A stretch of DNA of 64,000 bases, taken from the NCBI RefSeq assembly GCF_029626025.1, contig NZ_JARUBF010000001.1:4806001-4870000 (forward strand). Reading direction: 5' to 3'. Positions within the stretch are counted from its first letter, which is position 1. Each line of letters opens with the position of its first letter. Of the stretch, positions 32,646-39,123 are shown one piece after another. The notes below the pieces were generated by a model. That model was not told the DNA's origin. It did no database searches and saw only the letters and a program-made list of their open reading frames with translations. The position numbers and the translations under genes are program-made. Source of the stretch: Solwaraspora sp. WMMD406. GTDB taxonomy: Bacteria > Actinomycetota > Actinomycetes > Mycobacteriales > Micromonosporaceae.

Positions 32646-34088
32646 ATGTACGACGTGGAGCAGTTCATCGACGGTGTCTGGGGCCGGTTCGGCGACGACG
32701 CCGAACTGGTGGTCGACGACCCGTCCGATGGTGGACCGGTCAGCCGGAGCCCGATCGCCACCCAGGCTGACGTGGACGCGGCGGTCAAGTCGGCCCGCGA
32801 GGCCGCACCCGGGTGGGCCGCCACCCCGGCGGCCCGCCGGGCGGCGGTCCTGCACCGGGTGGCAGACGCGCTGGCGGCGGCGACCGACCGGGTCGCCGAG
32901 GTGCAGAGCGCGGAGATGGGCAAGCCGTTGACCGGGGCACGGGACGGTGTCGCCGCCGGCATCGGCACCCTGCGCCAGTACGCCGAGTTGGGGCCGGTGC
33001 ACCGGGGCCGGGCCCTGGCCGGCGATCCGGCGGCGATGGATGTGATGACCCACGTGCCGCGCGGGGTGGTCGCCGTGTTGACTCCGTGGAACGATCCGGT
33101 CGCGGTCGCCTGCGGGTTGCTCGGCGCCGCCCTGGTCACCGGCAACACGGTGGTGCACAAACCGAGCGAACGTAGTCCGGCGACCGGTGCCCTGCTGGCC
33201 CGGATGTTCGCCGACGAGGTGCCAGACGGGGTGTTCGCCCTGCTCACCGGGGACGGCAAGGTGGGTGCCCGGATCGCCGGTGCGGACGGCGTCGACCTCG
33301 TGGCGCACGTCGGTTCGACCACCGCCGGCCGGGCCGTCGCCGCCGCTTGCGCGGCGACCGGGGCGAAGGTGCTCCGGGAGAACGGTGGCAGCGATGCCCT
33401 GATCGTCGACGACGGCGTCGATCCTCGGTGGGCGGCCGAGCAGGCCACGCTCGGTGCGCTGGCCAACTCGGGTCAGCTCTGTGTCGGTGTGGAACGGATC
33501 TACGTGCACAGCGCGGTGGCCGTACCGTTCCTGGACGAGGTGACCCGGCGCTGCGCCGGGCTCCGGCTCGGCCCGGCCCGGGACCCGTACACCGAGCTGG
33601 GCCCGCTGGTCGACCGCCGGCACCGGGAGCAGGTGCACGCACAGGTCGCGGCGGCGGTCGCGGACGGGGCGACGGCCCGGTGCGGCGGGCAGATCCCCGA
33701 CGGCCCAGGCGCCTACTATCCGCCGACCGTCCTGGCGGACTGCACCGACTCGATGTCGGTGATGCGGGAGGAGACCTTCGGCCCGGTCGCGCCGGTCATG
33801 GTGGTGGGCTCGTTCGACGAGGCGCTGTCCCGGGCCGCCGACTCGCCGTACGGGCTGTCGGCGACCGTGTTGACCCGCTCGATGACGCACGCCCAGCGGG
33901 CCTGGCGGGAGCTACCGGTGGGCACCGTCAAGATCAATTCAGTGTTCGGTGGGGCGCCGGGAGGCGCGGCGCATCCGCGCCGGGGCAGCGGCGAGGGCTT
34001 CGGATACGGTCCTGAGCTGCTGGACGAGATGACACTGACGAAAGTGCTGCACCTGTCTCCGCCGGGCGGCCCGGACGACCGTTGGTGA
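32646..34088 (+). CDS. aldehyde dehydrogenase family protein
   Basis: 480 residues from ATG 32646. NAD(P)-binding VLTPWNDPVAVACGLLGAALVTGNTVVHKPSE, VAHVGSTTAGRAV, the general-base Glu in VLRENGGSDALIV (ENGG instead of the usual ELGG) and the catalytic Cys in NSGQLCVGVERIYV. Substrate class unclear; the closest recalled group is the succinate-semialdehyde/betaine-aldehyde-like dehydrogenases. Pairs divergently with the FAD oxidoreductase, so the two may oxidise one substrate in sequence. Confidence 0.92.
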   Translation: MYDVEQFIDGVWGRFGDDAELVVDDPSDGGPVSRSPIATQADVDAAVKSAREAAPGWAATPAARRAAVLHRVADALAAATDRVAEVQSAEMGKPLTGARDGVAAGIGTLRQYAELGPVHRGRALAGDPAAMDVMTHVPRGVVAVLTPWNDPVAVACGLLGAALVTGNTVVHKPSERSPATGALLARMFADEVPDGVFALLTGDGKVGARIAGADGVDLVAHVGSTTAGRAVAAACAATGAKVLRENGGSDALIVDDGVDPRWAAEQATLGALANSGQLCVGVERIYVHSAVAVPFLDEVTRRCAGLRLGPARDPYTELGPLVDRRHREQVHAQVAAAVADGATARCGGQIPDGPGAYYPPTVLADCTDSMSVMREETFGPVAPVMVVGSFDEALSRAADSPYGLSATVLTRSMTHAQRAWRELPVGTVKINSVFGGAPGGAAHPRRGSGEGFGYGPELLDEMTLTKVLHLSPPGGPDDRW

Positions 34089-34157
34089 CCGGGGGTAGAT
34101 CGTCTGGTGACGACGGTGACCCGGTGCCGGCCCTGCGGTGGGGTGCTCGCGCCAAAG

Positions 34158-34562
34158 TCACGTGTCTCCCCGGGCCTTGGCGGTCTGCCGGCGGTTGGCC
34201 CGACCGATCGCGGTGACCAACTGGTCCTTGGTCATCGAGGACCGGCCCTTGATGTCGAGCTTGCGCGCCACCCCCATCAGGTGTTCCTTGGAGGCGTTGG
34301 CGTCGACCCCGCCGGCGCTGCTGGTCAGCGGATCACCGTAGCCCCGGGCGGCCTGCGGATCGCTGGGCCCCTTCTTCTCCTTCGGCTCCCAATGGTCGCC
34401 GACCTTCTCGAACGAGTGCTTCAGCGACGCGAACGCCGTACGGTGCGCCCGTTCCCCTTCGCCGTACGTCTCCACCGCGCTGTCGTGGGTCTTCGACCAG
34501 GTGTCCTGCGCCTTCTCCGGTGATCGGCGCAGCGTGCTTGGTAGTTCCTCCCGAGCCGGCAT
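34158..34562 (-). CDS. ChaB-family protein
   Basis: 134 residues; start fixed by GGAGG five bases before ATG 34562. The ChaB domain occupies residues 1-60 (LPSTLRRSPEKAQDTWSKTH, YGEGERAHRTAFASLKHSFEKVGDHWEPK). A C-terminal SAP/Rho-N-like helix-loop-helix follows (LMGVARKLDIKGRSSMTKDQLVTAI), the fusion usual in actinobacteria. ChaB was named for a putative cation-transport link; its real role is unknown and it behaves as a stress protein. A GTTT-N15-GGGCAC promoter candidate precedes it. Confidence 0.9.
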   Translation of the reverse strand: MPAREELPSTLRRSPEKAQDTWSKTHDSAVETYGEGERAHRTAFASLKHSFEKVGDHWEPKEKKGPSDPQAARGYGDPLTSSAGGVDANASKEHLMGVARKLDIKGRSSMTKDQLVTAIGRANRRQTAKARGDT

Positions 34563-34608
34563 GATCGCCTCCACATCGTCGGTACTGACAGACTCACCTG
34601 ATCGACAT

Positions 34609-34633
34609 GTGCCCGAGCGGGTGGCCGGCAAAC
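34609..34633 (-). promoter_or_regulatory. candidate SigB/SigF-type promoter of the chaB gene
   Basis: On the minus strand GTTT (34633-34630), 15 bases, then GGGCAC (34614-34609), 47 bases before the start. The -35 and spacing match the motif of the three plus-strand promoters nearby; the -10 is weaker. Confidence 0.4.
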
Positions 34634-34644
34634 CCGCCAGCCAG

Positions 34645-34669
34645 GTTTACTCGGGCCGCCCTGGGGTAG
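34645..34669 (+). promoter_or_regulatory. SigB/SigF-type promoter of the brkB-like gene
   Basis: GTTT (34645-34648), 15-base spacer, GGGTAG (34664-34669), ending 12 bases before the ATG. This matches the general-stress consensus GTTT-N14-17-GGGTA. Confidence 0.65.
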
Positions 34670-34681
34670 CGGGAGCGGGAC

Positions 34682-35683
34682 ATGGGGTCGTCCGAGACTG
34701 AAGGTCCAGCCGCCGGTGGACGCTCCGCCGCCGACGTCAACGAGACCGAGCCACAGCGGTCGCTGCGGCTGCGCGACCTGCGACCGGCGACCTGGCGGTA
34801 CGTGGTGGTCAACAGCGGCCGGGAGTTCGTACGGGACAACTGTGTCGACTGGGCGGCCGCGTTGACGTACTACGGCGTCCTCGCGCTGTTCCCGTCGATG
34901 ATCGTCATCGTCGCCTTGGTCGGCCTGGTGTCCGACGGCGAACGGACCGTGGAAACGATCGTCGATCTGGCCGACGACGTCGGCGCCGGCGGAGTGGTCG
35001 GCAACGACGCGTTCATCGATGTCGTCAACGAGGTGGTGAACCAGCGGAGTTCGGCCGGCGTGCTGCTCAGTTTCGGCCTGCTCGCCGCGCTCTGGTCGGC
35101 GTCGGGGTACGTCCGGGCCTTCACTCGGGCCGCCAACGCGATCTACGGAGTCACCGAGGGACGTCCTTTCTACAAGCTGCAGCCCCAACAGCTCGGACTG
35201 ACCTCGGCCGGGCTCGTCCTGCTCGCCCTGGTCGCCACCATGCTGATCGTCAGTGGTCCGGTGGCCGACGCCGTGGGTGACCTGCTCGGGCTCGGGCAGG
35301 CCCCTCGCACCGCATGGGACCTGCTCAAGTGGCCGGTGCTGGTCGCCATCATGACGCTGCTGCTGACGCTGCTGTTCTGGCTCGCGCCGAACGTGCGGCA
35401 ACCCCGGATCCGGTGGTTGGCCGTCGGCGGCGCGGTCACCTTGTTCCTGTGGGCGGCCTCGTCGGTCGGATTCGGCGTCTACGTGGCGCACTTTGGCTCC
35501 TACGACGTCACGTACGGCAGTCTCGGGGCGGTGATCGCGTTCCTGGTCTGGCTCTATCTGGCCAATCTGGCCGTCATGCTCGGCGTCGAGATCAACGCCG
35601 AGGTGCAACGCGGCCGGGCCATGCAGGCCGGCGAGCCCGACCCGAGCGACCCGGTGCTCCCGCCGCGTACGCCGGCCCGATGA
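34682..35683 (+). CDS. YihY/BrkB-family inner-membrane protein
   Basis: 333 residues with six membrane helices. Family motifs: DNCVDWAAALTYYGVLALFPSMIVIVALVG, SASGYVRAFTRAANAIYGV, FWLAPNVRQPRIRWLAVGGAV and YGSLGAVIAFLVWLYLANLAVMLGVEINAE. The role is uncertain: misnamed as RNase BN, and linked to serum resistance in Bordetella. In actinobacteria it is often stress-induced, consistent with the SigB-type promoter directly upstream. The stop lies in a 17-bp-period tandem duplication. Confidence 0.93.
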   Translation: MGSSETEGPAAGGRSAADVNETEPQRSLRLRDLRPATWRYVVVNSGREFVRDNCVDWAAALTYYGVLALFPSMIVIVALVGLVSDGERTVETIVDLADDVGAGGVVGNDAFIDVVNEVVNQRSSAGVLLSFGLLAALWSASGYVRAFTRAANAIYGVTEGRPFYKLQPQQLGLTSAGLVLLALVATMLIVSGPVADAVGDLLGLGQAPRTAWDLLKWPVLVAIMTLLLTLLFWLAPNVRQPRIRWLAVGGAVTLFLWAASSVGFGVYVAHFGSYDVTYGSLGAVIAFLVWLYLANLAVMLGVEINAEVQRGRAMQAGEPDPSDPVLPPRTPAR

Positions 35684-35710
35684 CGGCTCGTACTCGATGA
35701 CGGCTCGTAC
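35678..35710 (+). repeat. 17-bp-period tandem duplication over the brkB stop codon
   Basis: CGATGACGGCTCGTAC at 35678-35693 and 35695-35710. The first copy contains the TGA. Confidence 0.9.
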
Positions 35711-35779
35711 CCGGTGACCGGCGCGCGGGCCGGCCGGGTCGCCCTGACGGCTGACACCAGTGGCCCGTCGGCCTTGTCG

Positions 35780-35804
35780 GTTTAGCCCGCCGACCGCCGG
35801 GTAG
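35780..35804 (+). promoter_or_regulatory. SigB/SigF-type promoter of the DUF2795 gene
   Basis: GTTT (35780-35783), 15-base spacer, GGGTAG (35799-35804), ending 10 bases before the ATG at 35815, so the transcript has almost no leader. Confidence 0.65.
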
Positions 35805-35814
35805 TTCGACAGCT

Positions 35815-36225
35815 ATGGAACGCGGCAACAGCAAACACGGCCCCCGGGTGGACGAGAGCATGGCCCACGAGGTACGTGGGACCACGCAGGGAACCGCGGG
35901 CGGTCGGGCCGAGGAGTGGCACGAAGCCGAGCCACCGGGCGAGGACCAGCCGGAACCGACCACGGTGCCGGCGGGCGACAACCGTTCGGGAGCACCGCAG
36001 GGCATGACCAACGAGGAAGTGGAGCAGCGTAGCCGTCTCGGCCGCTACATCAACCTCTCCGCTCTGCCCGGCGACCGCACCATGCTGCGCGACAGCGCGC
36101 GGGAGAACGAGGCACCGGCCGACGTGCTCGCGGAGATCGACCAGCTGCCGGCTGGCCGCACGTTCCGGACGGTGTCGGAAGTGTGGGCCGCCCTCGGCCA
36201 CGCCAACGAAACGACACGCTGGTGA
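35815..36225 (+). CDS. DUF2795 protein
   Basis: 136 residues. The C-terminal half is the DUF2795 winged-helix-like domain: RYINLSALPGDRTMLRDSARENEAPADVLAEIDQLP and RTFRTVSEVWAALG. The N-terminal half is polar and probably disordered. It sits in a run of stress-type genes behind a SigB-like promoter. Function unknown; the fold resembles small DNA-binding or protein-interaction modules. Confidence 0.88.
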   Translation: MERGNSKHGPRVDESMAHEVRGTTQGTAGGRAEEWHEAEPPGEDQPEPTTVPAGDNRSGAPQGMTNEEVEQRSRLGRYINLSALPGDRTMLRDSARENEAPADVLAEIDQLPAGRTFRTVSEVWAALGHANETTRW

Positions 36226-36248
36226 CCGCGCCGCCTCGCGGTCACGTC

Positions 36249-36290
36249 AGCTGAGGAGGAATGGACACAAGCTGAGGAGGAATGGACACA
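36249..36290 (+). repeat. 21-bp tandem duplication carrying a Shine-Dalgarno
   Basis: AGCTGAGGAGGAATGGACAC plus one A occurs at 36249-36269 and 36270-36290. Each copy holds AGGAGG and an ATG that opens a micro-frame (four and three codons). The second micro-frame ends in the TGA that overlaps the true ATG at 36290. Confidence 0.9.
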
Positions 36291-36754
36291 TGAGTGCAGT
36301 TACCGAGTACGTCGATGTCGCGGTGCCGGTCCGGGCCGCGTACAACCAGTGGACCCAGTTCGAGGAGTTCCCCCAGTTCATGGAGGGAGTCTCCGAGGTG
36401 GTTCAGGTGTCGGACACGATGACGCGCTGGAAGACCGAGATCGCCGGGGTCGACCGGGAGTTCGACGCCAAGATCACCGAGCAGATTCCGGACGAGCGGG
36501 TGGCCTGGACCGCGACCGGCGGTGTGAAGCAGGCCGGCGTGATCACGTTCCACCGTCTCGACGATCACCACACCCGGGTGACCGCACAGATGGAATTCGA
36601 CCCTGAGGGCGTGGTGGAACAGGCCGGCGACAAGCTTGGCATCGTCGACCGACGGGTCAAGGGCGACATGAAGCGGTTCAAGGAATTCATCGAAGGCCGC
36701 CACGGCATGGAGACCGGCGCCTGGCGCGGTGAGGTGCCCCGGCCGCAGCCGTGA
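36290..36754 (+). CDS. SRPBCC-family protein (polyketide-cyclase/dehydrase-like)
   Basis: 154 residues. The family layout is clear: YVDVAVPVRAAYNQWTQFEEFPQFMEGV, a GVDREFDAKITEQIPDERVAWT strand pair and a C-terminal helix GDMKRFKEFIEGR. Members in actinobacteria are stress-associated (often with DUF2795 or YflT genes) and bind hydrophobic molecules. AGGAGG lies nine bases from the ATG, in a duplicated leader. Transcription ends at a strong terminator 30 bases downstream. Confidence 0.92.
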   Translation: MSAVTEYVDVAVPVRAAYNQWTQFEEFPQFMEGVSEVVQVSDTMTRWKTEIAGVDREFDAKITEQIPDERVAWTATGGVKQAGVITFHRLDDHHTRVTAQMEFDPEGVVEQAGDKLGIVDRRVKGDMKRFKEFIEGRHGMETGAWRGEVPRPQP

Positions 36755-36784
36755 CGAATCCGAGTTCACTCGGCACGAACATCC

Positions 36785-36835
36785 GACGCGGGTGTGGCGC
36801 GGACCCAGGTCCTGGGTCCGCGCCACACCCGCGTC
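36785..36835 (+). terminator. strong terminator, 25-bp perfect inverted repeat
   Basis: GACGCGGGTGTGGCGCGGAC and five further bases pair perfectly with the mirror arm; the repeat centre is a single T, so the real loop is small. 30 bases after the SRPBCC stop. Confidence 0.85.
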
Positions 36836-36845
36836 ACACCTGTGC

Positions 36846-36870
36846 GTTTGCCGCTGACCGGACCGGGTAA
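36846..36870 (+). promoter_or_regulatory. SigB/SigF-type promoter of the small acidic gene
   Basis: GTTT (36846-36849), 15-base spacer, GGGTAA (36865-36870), ending 10 bases before ATG 36881. Spacing and distance are the same as at 35780. Confidence 0.65.
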
Positions 36871-36880
36871 TCGATCCGGT

Positions 36881-37123
36881 ATGACGGAATCCGAGGACGG
36901 CGTCTGGCGCGACGAGCAGCGGTTGCCCCTACGCGATCTGGAACGCGCGGTCGCCGCGTCGGCGCAAGACGGCGAGGTCGACGACGTCACCGGCAACGAC
37001 TCCGGCGCCGAAGAGGAGTTCGGCCACGGCGCCGAGGCCGCTGATCACGCACGAACCCGGGGGCAGACGGATCCGCACCGTTCCTACCGGCCCTCGACCA
37101 CCGGCCGGACCGGGCCGCACTGA
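36881..37123 (+). CDS. small acidic hydrophilic protein
   Basis: 80 residues from ATG 36881: GVWRDEQRLPLRDLERAVAASAQDGEVDDV, then an acidic and His/Arg-rich tail. No hydrophobic core, so probably disordered. It is supported by a well-formed stress-type promoter at the correct distance rather than by family membership. The 218 bases after it (37124-37341) hold no convincing gene or structure. Confidence 0.55.
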   Translation: MTESEDGVWRDEQRLPLRDLERAVAASAQDGEVDDVTGNDSGAEEEFGHGAEAADHARTRGQTDPHRSYRPSTTGRTGPH

Positions 37124-37341
37124 CTGACGACGACGCGGACGATCTCTGCCCGGAACGATCCCCGCCCGGAGGAACAAATCCCCGCCCGGGGGCGATCTCT
37201 GGCGAGGGGGGCGCTCTCAGCGCGGTAGGGGTCGCCCGCGACTCGATCGCCTCGGCAAGCGGCTGGTCATCGTCAGTTCGGTCAACCATCCTCGTCCGAT
37301 CGGCTGACGGCGGGACGCCTGGGTCGAGCAACACTTTTCGG

Positions 37342-37557
37342 ATGCGTCCCGCCTCTGGATTCCTCACTGTGCGCCAGCGACGTTGGGCCTGGCTCGGGTT
37401 CATCCTGGCCGCGCTACAGGCCCCGGTCTCGGCATATCTGCTCCCGGACGGCTCCTGGTTGTTCAGCGTCTGCGTAGCGCTGATGGTGGCGACCGTGATC
37501 ATCGCGGACGACGCGGCCCGCCGTCGCCCGGCTCAAGCCGATCATGGCGTCGAGTGA
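37342..37557 (+). CDS. small two-helix membrane protein
   Basis: 71 residues: RQRRWAWLGFILAALQAPVSAYLLP and LFSVCVALMVATVIIADDAARRR. Basic residues flank the helices, and it overlaps the next gene by 14 bases. No family recognised. Confidence 0.6.
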   Translation: MRPASGFLTVRQRRWAWLGFILAALQAPVSAYLLPDGSWLFSVCVALMVATVIIADDAARRRPAQADHGVE

Positions 37558-37933
37558 AGACCCCCGCGACTCCGTGATGAGCCCGTTGCGTACGTCCCCC
37601 CGTGGCCTGTTCGCCGCGCCGGCAGCCGTCCGGTCGGCGCGCGACACGCTGGTCGGGCTGCAGGCCCTGATCGGCGAGCCCGGGGTGGCTGCCGCCGCCG
37701 CACAGCCGGGGCTGCTGGCCGAAATCGATCAGCACTCGGCGGCCATTCGGGACCGGCTGCTGGGCGATTTCCGGCCGCTGAGCCAGGTCACCCTGGCCCG
37801 CTACGCCGAGGGGGTCCGCGACGCCGCGATCGAGGTCGGCTGGCAGGTGCCGACAGAGCCGATGGACGACTGGTCGCGGACCGACTGGGTCAGCGTACGG
37901 TTGCTGGCGGTCTGCCACCTCGCCACCCGCTGA
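37544..37933 (+). CDS. DUF6401-like small protein
   Basis: 129 residues. Helical, with LAEIDQHSAAIRDRLLGDFRPLSQVTLARYAEGVRDAA and a C-terminal DWSRTDWVSVRLLAVCHLA, which recall DUF6401 (an actinobacterial family named from natural-product loci). The match is from memory and tentative. Start GTG/ATG ambiguity: 37544 is used, overlapping the previous gene. Confidence 0.6.
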   Translation: MASSEDPRDSVMSPLRTSPRGLFAAPAAVRSARDTLVGLQALIGEPGVAAAAAQPGLLAEIDQHSAAIRDRLLGDFRPLSQVTLARYAEGVRDAAIEVGWQVPTEPMDDWSRTDWVSVRLLAVCHLATR

Positions 37934-38031
37934 CGGCGGAAGGATCTCGGGCCGGCCGACCAGTAACCACTGATCAACCGGCCCGAGTGGCAGGACGCCT
38001 GCCTCACCGCGTCTGGCCGCCGCCCAGGCGC

Positions 38032-38982
38032 CTAGCCTCGCGGCGTCTGACCGCCGCCCATCTGCCGGCCGCCGCCCATCTGCCGGCCGCCGGCCGTACC
38101 ACCGATGGTCGGACCGCCGCCGGCCATCCCGCCCGGCTGGTTGGCTCCCGGGCCGGCCATTCCACGGCCGCTGGCCGCTTCCGGCCCACCGGACATCGCC
38201 GGAGCCTGCTGGGTCTGCGGGATGACCTGGGTCGGCTCGTTCATCCGCCGGCCCACGTCGTCACGGCCCGCCTGATAGGACTGGGCGCTGTCGCGGATCG
38301 CCTGCGACTCCTCCGCCATCCGGGTCAGCCAGCCTTCCCACCGCTGCTGCATCGGCCGCACCAGGCCCCCGCCGACGCCGATGATCAGAATTCCGGCGAC
38401 CGTGGCGAGGAAGGCGATCAGCACCGGAGTGGTGACCGTCGTGGCGATTCCGACCTGGTTGAGCGCGGCGATGATGCCGAGCGCGAGAATGAAAATCGAC
38501 GCGGCGGTGGCCAGTACGCGACCGTAGGACAACCCGCCGAGCGCACCGGATACCAGGTCGCGTACCGCCGTCGCGATGGCGGCGGCGACGACCACGATCA
38601 CGATCGCGACGAAGGCCCGCGGCAGCCAGGCGACCACGGCGCTGATCAGGTCACTGATCGGGTTCGGTCCCCACACTCCGAACGCGAACTGCAGGGTGAA
38701 CAGCAGGACGGCGTAGTACGCCAGCCGCGCGAGGATGTCGCTGGCGTCGTACCTCGTCCGTTCGAGCGCCCGGCCGACCCCTCCGCGCTCCACCGCCCGG
38801 TCGAATCCGACCCGCTCAAGAGCTTTGTCCACCCCTTTGAGCACCGCCCGCGCGATCAGCCATCCGACCACGAGGATCGCGATGAACGCGATGGCCCGGG
38901 GCACGAAAAGCACAACGGACCGCCACATGTCAGTCAGCGCCTCACCAATGTCGACCTGCGCCGACGCGTACGTCGAGGACAT
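38032..38982 (-). CDS. small-conductance mechanosensitive-channel-like membrane protein (TM-helix repeats)
   Basis: 316 residues; ATG 38982 has AAGGGGGG upstream. Five hydrophobic segments, two of which are conserved TM-helix repeats (PRAIAFIAILVVGWLIARAVLKGVDKALERVGF and PRAFVAIVIVVVAAAIATAVRDLVSG). It lacks a full MscS beta domain. The C-terminus is Gly/Gln/Met-rich with tandem GGRQMGG repeats. Probably an osmotic-stress channel. Its stop is flanked by an 18-base direct repeat (38009 and 38043). Confidence 0.87.
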   Translation of the reverse strand: MSSTYASAQVDIGEALTDMWRSVVLFVPRAIAFIAILVVGWLIARAVLKGVDKALERVGFDRAVERGGVGRALERTRYDASDILARLAYYAVLLFTLQFAFGVWGPNPISDLISAVVAWLPRAFVAIVIVVVAAAIATAVRDLVSGALGGLSYGRVLATAASIFILALGIIAALNQVGIATTVTTPVLIAFLATVAGILIIGVGGGLVRPMQQRWEGWLTRMAEESQAIRDSAQSYQAGRDDVGRRMNEPTQVIPQTQQAPAMSGGPEAASGRGMAGPGANQPGGMAGGGPTIGGTAGGRQMGGGRQMGGGQTPRG

Positions 38983-39123
38983 CCGGTCCCCCCTTCCGCC
39001 TCGTTTGTCGATGCGTCGCCTCGCTGTCGTACGGACGCGCAGCATCGCCTACCGCCGGCCCGCATACCCACCTTGCGGCGGTCCACGCACCGGGGTGACG
39101 ACCATCCGGATAGGCTGCGTGTC

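Noticed and set aside
36987-37502. Minus-strand open frame across 36987-37502
   Set aside because: Basic, low-complexity product, antisense to two better-supported genes, no ribosome site.
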